Source: Streptomyces indicus (GTDB lineage Bacteria; Actinomycetota; Actinomycetes; Streptomycetales; Streptomycetaceae). Taken from it: 64,000 bases of DNA. Position 1 is the stretch's first letter; each line of letters starts with the position of its first letter. The DNA lies in NCBI RefSeq assembly GCF_900100315.1, contig NZ_FNFF01000021.1, positions 1 to 64,000 on the forward strand, read 5' to 3'. Below the pieces are notes generated by a model. It was not told the DNA's origin. It saw only the letters and a list, made by a program, of their open reading frames with translations, and made no database searches. Positions 9,301-15,995 of this stretch are shown in pieces. A program made the position numbers and the translations under genes.

Positions 9301-9397
9301 TGCCGACACCAGCACGTACGCTCTCGGCGGCCTGGCCTTCGGCCTGACCGTCGCGGGCACCGCCCTCGTCGTCCGGGCGCGGCGCAGGGAGCGCTGA
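6335..9397 (+). CDS. Large LAXTG cell-wall-anchored surface protein with DUF11-like repeats
   Basis: This 1020-residue protein has a signal peptide (MHWRKRRPLRIALAAGFLTA) and a long all-beta stalk. It contains DUF11-like conserved-repeat domains (for example YALYPSLTSKANGTGTHDV and HYNLTIANHSPRPLRNLDII), then a Pro/Lys/Asp-rich wall-spanning linker (about 930-980). It ends with the sorting signal LADTG at about 985-989, a hydrophobic helix and an RARRRER tail. LAXTG is the signal used by class E sortases of high-GC actinobacteria. The ATG at 6335 has an AAGGAGAGGG ribosome-binding site; the longer frame from 6290 lacks one. A perfect terminator follows. It is divergent from the receptor-pgsBC operon and may be its surface partner. 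Confidence 0.85.
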   Translation: MHWRKRRPLRIALAAGFLTASGASITGPAAAAAAPTINIAVSVAKDGNGNFTSTDGPGLDSGANNGIVRTHSTVQYKVDVNVKGGTAKNETFTLDAPAGTEWRQLPTICTGPGSKIDGKQLICNLGDLTNASRSVPVLLHVTGEAKNGDTLPLSATVSSDNAPGKTVHAKPVTVSAAPKFDLSKQGGSLTRNQAEGPNGEPGMVYQFPILVETKSQADPAHSPKLGSEALSSPVSFTDDISQILDGKASAGARLYDWGPMAACGPFPASRPGSQPAGRDGGAAGVTESGTFACTQPAPGQNIGVTITGADTTADHVPTRATNGRALRANSSYVISGYIRIWIPQDEINAAAEGKPGGVVDIKNTYSGFDPRSVSGLSNYGSGTEPTGNNSAVTNVVINGRLLLNKQYEDMEGGPGGTATDYKTGDGFVTPDETFRSRIRITNSGVTPYDPVMACDTFDNEVQTLSPDANGVYAFSRNTGNPVKIEYAAADWGSPRDIQQADCNDADGPWFDDPTKVPGGIAAVGKVRFTGTLPGSRQGYYYTNLKVADGVEDGARLRNFGEAKARQLWVHDTGDPDEALGRAADRLTVTSVLTRVKKRVVEPGQTAETAVDRPSFLITAGRTATYALYPSLTSKANGTGTHDVTVVDTLPKHIQYAGDASVEPQSVRPNPDGTTTVTWVLKDRKVNEPIDPITFTVRASSTAPETTAVNEVVTSTPADKSPEEQRKSTSALRIAHGAALAVEKEAPVPVEKVGDDLHYNLTIANHSPRPLRNLDIIDALPYNSDARKPASDFHGTVGLAKAPGPLGDGTVYYTLADPADIDLDPADPTNSTGGATRWCTQAELGTTGCPKDLSKVTGFRIKWPGPLAPNETHSYDLLLATKGAVHDDVYTNRIGARADGLALPVQSGDATVRVVDNAPPQPPVPVTIPVPPQDPDDPSQDPEDPPAKPEPPAKPKPPADPPAKPKPPVVPPADPDEPPAPGDPSLADTGADTSTYALGGLAFGLTVAGTALVVRARRRER

Positions 9398-9411
9398 GAT
9401 CTGTCGCAGAA

Positions 9412-9452
9412 CATGCCTGTGGGGCCGGTCCGAAACCGGCCCCACAGGCATG
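9412..9452. terminator. 18-bp perfect hairpin terminator
   Basis: Arms 9412-9429 (catgcctgtggggccggt) and 9435-9452 are exact reverse complements around a 5-nt loop, 15 bp after the stop of the LAXTG protein. Confidence 0.85.
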
Positions 9453-9609
9453 TTCGCGTACCCGACGACGCCGCGTTCGGAGGCGATTCAAGGCAACACG
9501 CAACCGCGCGGGCTCGGCGAACCTCGACACGGATTCGGTCACAGTGGGAGCGGTGGGGGCGGCATGGTGGCCGGGGAGATCCCAGCACAGTCCGCCTGGG
9601 ACCTCATGA

Positions 9610-9972
9610 AACACCGCCCCCCCAACCAGCGCCCTCGAATCTGGCACATTTCGACGTCCGCGTGACCGTCTCCGTCCGGGGTTCGCCTGGCTGCGTGGCC
9701 ATGGAACCACCCTGCTGCTCTCGGAGGAGGGCCTCATCACCTCGCACCCGGGGGTGGGGTGGGCCGTCCGCGACCCGGAGCAGTCCGCAACCCGACCATT
9801 GGGCGAGCGACTGCGGCAGCGACTGCTCGACGGGGGTTTCGCAGTCGATGACCGCTTCCTCTCCGAGCCGGAGGTGTGCTCAGAGTTCGGGACGACTCAA
9901 CGTACGGGCGGAGCATCGATGCTCCTCCGTGCCGGTCGGCAGGTGACGAGGCTTGCGTACCAGGTGAGTTGA
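9610..9972 (+). pseudogene. Unrecognised gene fragment
   Basis: An open frame without a credible start contains protein-like sequence (PGFAWLRGHGTTLLLSEEG; LGERLRQRLLDGGFAVDDRF) and then loses coherence after about 9900. I do not recognise the family. It lies in the junk-like stretch 9453-10330 before the bldA junction and is best seen as a decayed remnant of the integrated element. Confidence 0.35.
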
Positions 9973-10210
9973 TCGCGCCTCGTCGAGCCTGGCCGGCTCG
10001 GTGACGATGCGAGCGGATCCCGTCTCCGCGGCGACTCCGACGGCTTGGAGGCCGACGGCCGCGGCCTGCTCCGGTTCGTGGACGCGGGCGCGGGCGCCGG
10101 CGAAGGCGACCGCCTTGCGTGCGAGGTAGACCCCGCAGTTGCGGCGGTACGTCGCGGGCCGTGTTGATGTACGCGGCATCGAGCCAGCTGCCCCAGCCGC
10201 TGCTGTCGTC
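9880..10210 (-). pseudogene. Decayed C-terminal part of a helix-turn-helix/TPR regulator
   Basis: On the minus strand one frame reads GSWLDAAYINTARDVPPQLR. A shifted frame continues with RARVHEPEQAAAVGLQAVGV and AAETGSARIVTEPARLDEAR. This resembles the C-terminal tetratricopeptide-like region of the large Streptomyces XRE-type regulators (repeats of the type EPEQA...A.E.GSARI). Two frames are needed, there is no start, and the DNA-binding domain is absent, so it is a frameshifted remnant. Assignment rests on remembered family sequence. Confidence 0.4.
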
Positions 10211-10240
10211 GAGACGTTCGCACCCCTCTGGGGACCGTAA
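10208..10240 (+). pseudogene. Extreme 3' tail of a second integrase gene
   Basis: The codons before TAA 10238-10240 read VETFAPLWGP, paralleling VENALWGP at the end of the integrase remnant at 1012. The downstream 90 bp also match. Only the last few residues survive. On its own it would be meaningless; the homologous flank makes it credible. Confidence 0.5.
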
Positions 10241-10378
10241 CTGCAACCAGGAGTGCAACTGGGCAGGGCTGGAAGGATCGCTCCTGGGATCCACACGGGG
10301 GCGGCCCTCCCCATTTCCGCAGACAGAAAAGGTGCCCGGAACCGGACTCGAACCGGTACGCCCCCGAGGGGCAGCGAG
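10229..10378. repeat. Right copy of the 150-bp direct repeat overlapping bldA
   Basis: This copy pairs with 1001-1150. The terminal 51 bp (10328-10378) are identical and form the 3' half of the intact bldA tRNA; the remaining 99 bp are similar but diverged (for example tggggaccgtaactgcaacc here against tggggaccgtaacggcaact). The two copies bracket about 9.2 kb. Confidence 0.85.
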
Positions 10379-10415
10379 GTTTAAGCTCGCCGTGTCTGCA
10401 TTCCACCATCCGGGC
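10331..10415 (-). tRNA. bldA: tRNA-Leu (anticodon UAA), bldA
   Basis: Minus-strand sequence starting GCCCGGATGGTGGAATGCAG folds as a class II tRNA. The acceptor stem is GCCCGGA/TCCGGGC, the anticodon stem GCGAG/CTCGC encloses the loop CTTAAAC (anticodon TAA), a long variable arm contains TGCCCCTCGGGGGC, and the T-loop is GGTTCGAGTCC. The terminal CC is encoded but the final A is not. Leu-tRNA(UAA) is the bldA product, the only tRNA that reads UUA efficiently in Streptomyces and a known regulator of development and antibiotic genes. The 3' end is the junction of the integrated element, yet the tRNA is intact. Confidence 0.97.
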
Positions 10416-10965
10416 AGGCCGCGGGATCGCTTGAGCGGAGTCCGAGCCTATCCGGACACATCCCCCGAACAGCGCAACGACAGACCGATGTTGTCTTATT
10501 TTATTGACGACTGACGGGGCGTCAGATGTGACGGGTGGTCGAGTGTGCATGGTGTGTGCGGTCTGTGCTCACCCGGGCGAGGTGCGCCGGCGCGTGCAGG
10601 ATTGACGGAATTCCGCCCCCTGTCAGGTCGTCTCCGAGGTCGGGGCAGGTCCCCGGCTGGACCCGGCCGGTCTCGGACGGGTCCGAACGAGGCCCCCGGA
10701 CGGCCCCGGACAAGAGCCCCGGACGGAGCCCGGACGGTCCCGGCCGGTCCCGCGCAGGGCGCCGGAGCGCGCCCCGCCCCGCGGCCGGGAGGACGAAGGA
10801 CTCAGGGTCCGGACTCATACCTGGGGATGACTGCGGGGTCGGGCCGTCAGCCTGAAGAGGGCGTGCAGAACCGGAGCCAGGGGTGACTTCACGCGCCTTT
10901 TACGCGGTGACGATGGAGACATCCGAACACGTCAGATGTCCCCGTCCCGTCAGGAGCACGCCCCC
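10416..10965. other. 550-bp non-coding region between bldA and the ABC transporter
   Basis: No gene is supported. It contains an A/T-rich patch (about 10488-10507, tgttgtcttattttattgac) that could belong to the bldA promoter, a perfect palindrome at 10511-10525, and about 170 bp of imperfect GGACGG/GGTCCCG-type repeats (10640-10770). Confidence 0.5.
10511..10525. promoter_or_regulatory. Palindrome ctgacg-ggg-cgtcag
   Basis: A perfect 6-3-6 inverted repeat 96 bp upstream of the bldA 5' end. A one-mismatch version (ctgatg-tgc-cgtcag) lies 65 bp before the LPQTG gene at 41681. It may be a protein-binding site; the binder is unknown. Confidence 0.35.
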
Positions 10966-11736
10966 GTGACCACCACCCCCCTCGCCACCCAGGCCACCGC
11001 CGTAGCCGCCCGGGCCACCGAGCTGACCAAGGTCTACGGCCAGGGCGAGACCCAGGTGGTCGCCCTGGACCGCGTGACCGTCGAGTTCCAGCAGGCGCAG
11101 CTCACCGCGATCATGGGCCCGTCCGGGTCCGGCAAGTCGACCCTGATGCACTGCGTCGCCGGTCTGGACAGCTTCAGCAGCGGTTCCGTGCGCATCGGTG
11201 ACACCGAGCTCGGGTCGCTCAAGGACAAGCAGCTGACCAAGCTGCGCCGCGACAAGATCGGCTTCATCTTCCAGGCCTTCAACCTGCTGCCGACCCTGAC
11301 GGCGTACGAGAACATCACGCTGCCCATGGACATCGCCGGCCGCAAGCCCGACAAGCAGTGGGTGCAGCAGGTGATCGACATGGTCGGGCTCAGCGGCCGC
11401 CTCTCGCACCGGCCCTCGCAGCTGTCCGGCGGACAGCAGCAGCGGGTGGCGGTGGCGCGGGCGCTCGCGTCCAAGCCCGACATCATCTTCGGGGACGAGC
11501 CGACCGGAAACCTCGACTCGCGCTCCGGTGCCGAGGTGCTCGGGTTCCTGCGCAACTCCGTACGCGAACTCGGCCAGACCGTCGTGATGGTCACCCATGA
11601 CCCGGTGGCCGCCGCGTATGCCGACCGCGTCGTCTTCCTCGCCGACGGACGCATCGTCGACGAGCTGTACGAGCCGACCGCGGACTCCGTGCTCGACCGC
11701 ATGAAGCGGTTCGACGCCAAGGGCCGCACGAGCTGA
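10966..11736 (+). CDS. ABC transporter ATP-binding protein (MacB/LolD/FtsE type)
   Basis: This 256-residue ATPase has Walker A GPSGSGKST at 51-59, the Q-loop FQAFNLLP, the signature LSGGQQQRVAVARAL, Walker B IIFGDEPT and the switch histidine in MVTHDP. The closest families are the MacB/LolD/FtsE ATPases that drive mechanotransmission or extrusion through FtsX-like permeases rather than substrate pores. The GTG at 10966 has an AGGAG 9 bp upstream; the in-frame ATG at 10936 does not. The partner permease gene begins 59 bp downstream, so they form one operon. The substrate is unknown. Confidence 0.92.
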   Translation: MTTTPLATQATAVAARATELTKVYGQGETQVVALDRVTVEFQQAQLTAIMGPSGSGKSTLMHCVAGLDSFSSGSVRIGDTELGSLKDKQLTKLRRDKIGFIFQAFNLLPTLTAYENITLPMDIAGRKPDKQWVQQVIDMVGLSGRLSHRPSQLSGGQQQRVAVARALASKPDIIFGDEPTGNLDSRSGAEVLGFLRNSVRELGQTVVMVTHDPVAAAYADRVVFLADGRIVDELYEPTADSVLDRMKRFDAKGRTS

Positions 11737-11795
11737 CCGCCGGCCCGAACCGCCGCAGCCAGCAGTCAACTCCGTACTGAGACAAGAGACTTCCC

Positions 11796-14348
11796 ATGTT
11801 CCGTACTGCCTTGCGCAATGTGCTCGCGCACAAGGCCCGGTTGCTGATGACCGTGCTCGCCGTGATGCTCGGCGTGTCCTTCGTGTCCGGCACCCTGGTC
11901 TTCACCGACTCGGTCTCCCAGGCCATCAAGAACAACGCGTCGACGAACTACAAGGACGTCGACGTCGTCATCACGCCCAAGGAGGGCAGGAACCACGCCG
12001 AGGGCAAGCCCGGACAGGCGCCCAAGCTCACCCAGGACCTGCTCGACAAGGTGCAGGGCACGGCGGGCGTCGAGTCGGCCACCGCGTCGATCTCCGGCTA
12101 CACCGCCGTCGCCGACAAGAAGGGCAAGCTCGTCGGTGACGGGTGGGCCTCCACCGGCACCAACTACCTCCCGGGCAAGGACGGCAAGGACAGCCGCTAC
12201 CCGATGGAGTCCGGCCGCGGCCCGCAGAACGGCGACGAGATCGCGCTCGACTCCAAGACCGCCGAGCGGGCCGGCTACAAGGTCGGCGACACCGTGCGGC
12301 TGTCCGTGGACGGACCGGTGATCACGCCGAAGATTGTGGGCATCTTCGACGCCGACGACAACGGCTCGGTCTCCGCCGGCGGCACCCTGGTCGCCTTCGA
12401 CAACGCCACCGCGCAGGACAAGTTCGCGGCGCCCGGCGAGTACGACCAGATCCAGGTCACGGCCGCCCCCGGCACCGGCCAGGCCGAGCTGCGCGACACC
12501 CTCGCCGCCACCGTGCCGAAGACCGCCGACCTGGACACCGCGGACCGGCTGATCGCCGACCAGGAGAAGTCCATCGACGCCGAGACCTCGGGCATCAAGA
12601 CCTTCATGCTGGTCTTCGCCGGAGTCGCGCTGTTCGTCGGCATCTTCATCATCGCCAACACCTTCACCATGCTGGTCGCCCAGCGCTCCAAGGAGATCGC
12701 GCTGATGCGCGCGGTGGGTGCGAGCCGCAAGCAGGTCACGCGGTCCGTCCTCGCCGAGGCGTTCTTCGTCGGTCTGGTCGCCGCAGTCGTCGGTCTCGCG
12801 GCCGGTATCGGCATCGGCGTCGGCATGCGCGCCGTCCTCGGCACGAACGTCGGCCTGCCCGACGGCCCGACCGTGATCGCCCCGGCCACCGTCGTCTCCG
12901 CCTTCGCCGTCGGCATCATCGTCACGATGCTCTCGGCCTGGCTGCCGGGCCGCCGCGCCGCGAAGATCCCGCCGGTCGCCGCGATGAACGCGCTGCACGC
13001 CACGCCCACCACCAAGGGCCTGGTCGTACGGAACACCATCGGCGCGGTCTTCAGCGGCCTCGGCATCGCCGCCGTCCTCTACGGCCGCACCATGGCCGCC
13101 TCGGACGCCAAGCTCCCGATGGGTCTGGGCGCAGCCCTCCTGGTGATCGGCGTCTTCGTCCTGACGCCGCTGCTCTCCCGCCCGGTCATCGGCGCCGCCG
13201 CGCCGCTCCTGAAGGCCTTCGGCGTCTCGGGCAAGCTGTCCCGGCAGAACGCGGTGCGCAACCCGCGCCGCACCGCCGCGACCGCCTCGGCCCTGATGAT
13301 CGGTCTGACCCTGCTCACCGGCATCACGGTCATCGCCGGCACCCTGCAGAAGTCCATCGACAAGATGGCCACCGAGGCGCTGCGCAGCGACTACGTGGTC
13401 TCGATGAGCAACCAGTCGCCGCTGTCCCCCGAGGTCGAGAAGACCCTCGCGAAGACCGAGGGCGTCACCGAGACCTCGCCGCTGCGGATGTCGCCCGCCA
13501 AGGTGTTCACCACCGACGGCGGCTCCCGCGCGGACCAGCTGGTCGGCGTGAACGGCAAGACCATCGACAAGCTGGTCCAGCTGGACTTCACCGCCGGCGG
13601 CTGGGACCTGACCGGCGACAACGCGGTGGTCGACACCGACACCGCCAAGGCGTACGGCTGGAAGAACGGCCAGAGCGTCGACGCGGTCTTCGAGGACGGC
13701 AAGCGCGGCAAGCTGAACATCGTCGGTGTCTACGAGGGCAACGAGATGATCAAGGGCCTCATGGTCGACACCTCGGTGCTCGACCCGCACATGAAGACCC
13801 CGGTCGACTTCCAGGTCATGCTGAAGACCTCGGACGGCGTCTCGGAGGCCACGAAGGACAAGCTGGTCAAGGCGCTCGGCGAGAACCCGGCGATCGCGGT
13901 CGACGACAAGGCCGACATCTCCAAGGCCATCGGCGGCATCTTCAACATGATCCTGAACATGCTGTACGGGCTGCTCGCGATGGCCGTCCTGGTCGCGGTG
14001 ATCGGCGTGATCAACACCCTCGCGATGTCGGTGTTCGAGCGCCGCCAGGAGATCGGCATGCTGCGGGCGATCGGCCTGGACCGCAAGGGCATCAAGCGGA
14101 TGGTCCGCCTCGAGTCCATCGTGATCTCGCTGTTCGGCGGTGTGCTCGGCATCGGGCTCGGCCTGTTCTTCGGCTGGGCCACGGGCGAGCTGCTCAAGTC
14201 CCTGATGACCACGTACACGCTGGTCATCCCGTGGGGCCGGATGGGCGTCTTCCTCGCCCTGGCCGGTGTGGTCGGTGTCCTCGCGGCGCTGTGGCCGGCG
14301 CGGCGGGCGGCGAAGCTGAACATGCTGGACGCCATCAAGGCGGAGTGA
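11796..14348 (+). CDS. ABC transporter permease with two FtsX domains
   Basis: This 850-residue protein has an N-terminal membrane anchor (LLMTVLAVMLGVSFVSGTLV) and a large extracytoplasmic MacB_PCD-like domain. Three membrane segments of a first FtsX domain follow (from about residue 265, MLVFAGVALFVGIFIIANTF), with the coupling-helix motif QRSKEIALMRAVGASRKQV. A second extracytoplasmic domain and a second FtsX domain (LLAMAVLVAVIGVINTLAMS; RRQEIGMLRAIGLDRKGIKR) complete it. This double-FtsX layout is typical of actinobacterial permeases paired with the ATPase encoded just upstream. A strong terminator follows. Confidence 0.92.
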   Translation: MFRTALRNVLAHKARLLMTVLAVMLGVSFVSGTLVFTDSVSQAIKNNASTNYKDVDVVITPKEGRNHAEGKPGQAPKLTQDLLDKVQGTAGVESATASISGYTAVADKKGKLVGDGWASTGTNYLPGKDGKDSRYPMESGRGPQNGDEIALDSKTAERAGYKVGDTVRLSVDGPVITPKIVGIFDADDNGSVSAGGTLVAFDNATAQDKFAAPGEYDQIQVTAAPGTGQAELRDTLAATVPKTADLDTADRLIADQEKSIDAETSGIKTFMLVFAGVALFVGIFIIANTFTMLVAQRSKEIALMRAVGASRKQVTRSVLAEAFFVGLVAAVVGLAAGIGIGVGMRAVLGTNVGLPDGPTVIAPATVVSAFAVGIIVTMLSAWLPGRRAAKIPPVAAMNALHATPTTKGLVVRNTIGAVFSGLGIAAVLYGRTMAASDAKLPMGLGAALLVIGVFVLTPLLSRPVIGAAAPLLKAFGVSGKLSRQNAVRNPRRTAATASALMIGLTLLTGITVIAGTLQKSIDKMATEALRSDYVVSMSNQSPLSPEVEKTLAKTEGVTETSPLRMSPAKVFTTDGGSRADQLVGVNGKTIDKLVQLDFTAGGWDLTGDNAVVDTDTAKAYGWKNGQSVDAVFEDGKRGKLNIVGVYEGNEMIKGLMVDTSVLDPHMKTPVDFQVMLKTSDGVSEATKDKLVKALGENPAIAVDDKADISKAIGGIFNMILNMLYGLLAMAVLVAVIGVINTLAMSVFERRQEIGMLRAIGLDRKGIKRMVRLESIVISLFGGVLGIGLGLFFGWATGELLKSLMTTYTLVIPWGRMGVFLALAGVVGVLAALWPARRAAKLNMLDAIKAE

Positions 14349-14366
14349 CCGCTCCGGTACGCGGGC

Positions 14367-14401
14367 CAGGGCCCGGCTCCCACCTCGGGAGCCGGGCCCT
14401 G
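14367..14401. terminator. 15-bp perfect hairpin terminator
   Basis: Arms cagggcccggctccc (14367-14381) and gggagccgggccctg (14387-14401) flank a 5-nt loop just after the permease stop and before the convergent methyltransferase gene. Confidence 0.8.
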
Positions 14402-14402
14402 C

Positions 14403-14461
14403 GTCGTATGCGGAGATCAGTCGTACGCGGAGATCCGGGGATCAGTCGTACGCGGGGATCA
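14403..14461. repeat. Three imperfect copies of a 16-bp repeat
   Basis: gtcgtatgcggagatc, gtcgtacgcggagatc and gtcgtacgcggggatc occur in tandem with short spacers. The last copy touches the stop codon of the convergent methyltransferase. No function is evident. Confidence 0.6.
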
Positions 14462-15766
14462 GAGGTGCCACTGGGGGCGCGGGCGCAGGGGCAGGCCCGA
14501 GGCGCCGGACGTCGGGGTGCGGACCGCGAGGACCTGGTTGACGCCGATCCTGTTGCGCTCGAAGGCGAGGGCGCTGGCCGCCATGTAGAGCCGCCAGACG
14601 CGGGCGCGGCCCGGGGAGGAGAGGCGGACCGCCTCGGGCCAGGCCGCCTCCAGGTTCGCCACCCAGCGGCGCAGCGTCAGGGCGTAGTGCTCACGGATCG
14701 ACTCCAGGTCGCGCACCTCGAACCCGGCCGCCTCCAGCTGCGCGACGGTGCTGCCGACCGGGGAGAGCTCGCCGTCGGGGAAGACGTACGCGTCGATGAA
14801 CGCGTCGATCCGGTACGCCGACTCGTCCTCCTGCGGGCGGCGCGCGATCTGGTGGTTGAGCAGCCGCCCGCCGGGCTTGAGCAGGGCGTACAGGTCGCGG
14901 GCGTACTCCAGGTAGCGCGCCGAGCCGACGTGTTCGGCCATCCCGATGGAGGAGATCGCGTCGTACGGGCCGTCGTCGACGTCGCGGTAGTCCTGCACGC
15001 GGATCTCGATGCGGTCCGCGAGTCCTTCTTCGGCGATGCGCTTCCTCGCGTACGCGGCCTGCTCGCGCGAGAGCGTGATGCCGACGACCTCCACGCCGTG
15101 CTCACGGGCGGCGTGCACCGCCATCGAGCCCCAGCCGCAGCCGACGTCGAGCAAGCGCATGCCAGGCTTCAAGTCGAGCTTGCGGCAGACCAGTTCGAGC
15201 TTGTCGCGCTGGGCGTCCTCCAGGGTGCCGTCGGGGGCGGACCAGTACGCGCACGAGTAGACCATCGACGGTCCGAGTACCAGCTCGTAGAAGTCGTTGC
15301 CCACGTCGTAGTGGTGGCTGACGGCCTGCCGGTCGCGGACCTTGGTGTGCAGGGCGCCGGTGCGGCGGCGGACCTCCTCGCGCGGCGGGGGCGGGGGCGG
15401 CAGCGGGCCCGCGAGCCGCACGAGTTCGCGTACGGCGGCGCGCGTGGCGGGGTCGCGCAGGGGCGGGGCCGGCAGGTCCTCGCGCTCCCAGACGAGACCG
15501 GCGATCGCGCCGAGCGCCTCGTACAGATCGCCCTCGACGTCGATCTCCCCGGCCACCCAGGCGCGGGCGAGGCCGAGTTCGCCCGGCTTGAACAGGATGC
15601 GGCGCAGAGCCCGGCGGTGGCGGATCACGAGGGTGGGCGGGGCGGGGGTGCCGGGGGTGGTCGGGGGGCCGTACTCGCTGCCGTCCCAGGCGCGCAGCCG
15701 CACCGGGAGTCTTGCGCCCAGGAGCTGCTCGGCGAGCGTGGTCAGCCGCTGCGCGGCGTCCGGCAT
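14459..15766 (-). CDS. Cyclopropane-fatty-acyl-phospholipid synthase family methyltransferase
   Basis: This 435-residue protein has the CFA synthase layout. An N-terminal lipid-binding domain (RILFKPGELGLARAWVAGEI) is followed by a linker and the catalytic domain beginning VSHHYDVGNDFYELVLG. The SAM-binding motif is LLDVGCGWGS, and SIGMAEHVG matches the active-site region of CFA synthases. These enzymes methylenate or methylate unsaturated acyl chains of membrane phospholipids. The ATG at 15766 has GGAAGG upstream. It is monocistronic and convergent with the ABC operon. Whether it makes cyclopropane or methyl-branched chains cannot be told. Confidence 0.9.
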   Translation of the reverse strand: MPDAAQRLTTLAEQLLGARLPVRLRAWDGSEYGPPTTPGTPAPPTLVIRHRRALRRILFKPGELGLARAWVAGEIDVEGDLYEALGAIAGLVWEREDLPAPPLRDPATRAAVRELVRLAGPLPPPPPPREEVRRRTGALHTKVRDRQAVSHHYDVGNDFYELVLGPSMVYSCAYWSAPDGTLEDAQRDKLELVCRKLDLKPGMRLLDVGCGWGSMAVHAAREHGVEVVGITLSREQAAYARKRIAEEGLADRIEIRVQDYRDVDDGPYDAISSIGMAEHVGSARYLEYARDLYALLKPGGRLLNHQIARRPQEDESAYRIDAFIDAYVFPDGELSPVGSTVAQLEAAGFEVRDLESIREHYALTLRRWVANLEAAWPEAVRLSSPGRARVWRLYMAASALAFERNRIGVNQVLAVRTPTSGASGLPLRPRPQWHL

Positions 15767-15995
15767 GGTGGATCACCTTCCCTGTCTCGGAACGGTTCCT
15801 CACCCACGTCAACACCGCACACCCCGAATTCAAGCCCGGGGGCGCCTTTCGGGGGATGGGCACGCTCCCCGGGACGTGATCCACAGGCCTTCTCGCCCGG
15901 TGCCCCGCCTCCGCCGACCCCCCATAAGCGCGGTCTATGACCTCCCCTCCAGATCGCGTCTAGCGGGGGCTTCGTCCCGGGCGCACGCTGGGATC

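Noticed and set aside
7028-9451. 807-codon minus-strand frame opposite the LAXTG protein
   Set aside because: It is antisense to a protein with signal peptide, domains and sorting signal; its sequence is a low-complexity Arg/Gly/Val mix produced by the GC bias.
11766-13790. 674-codon minus-strand frame opposite the FtsX permease
   Set aside because: Composition (His/Asp/Gly/Arg-rich) is that of an antisense reading of a real permease gene; no start context or domain.
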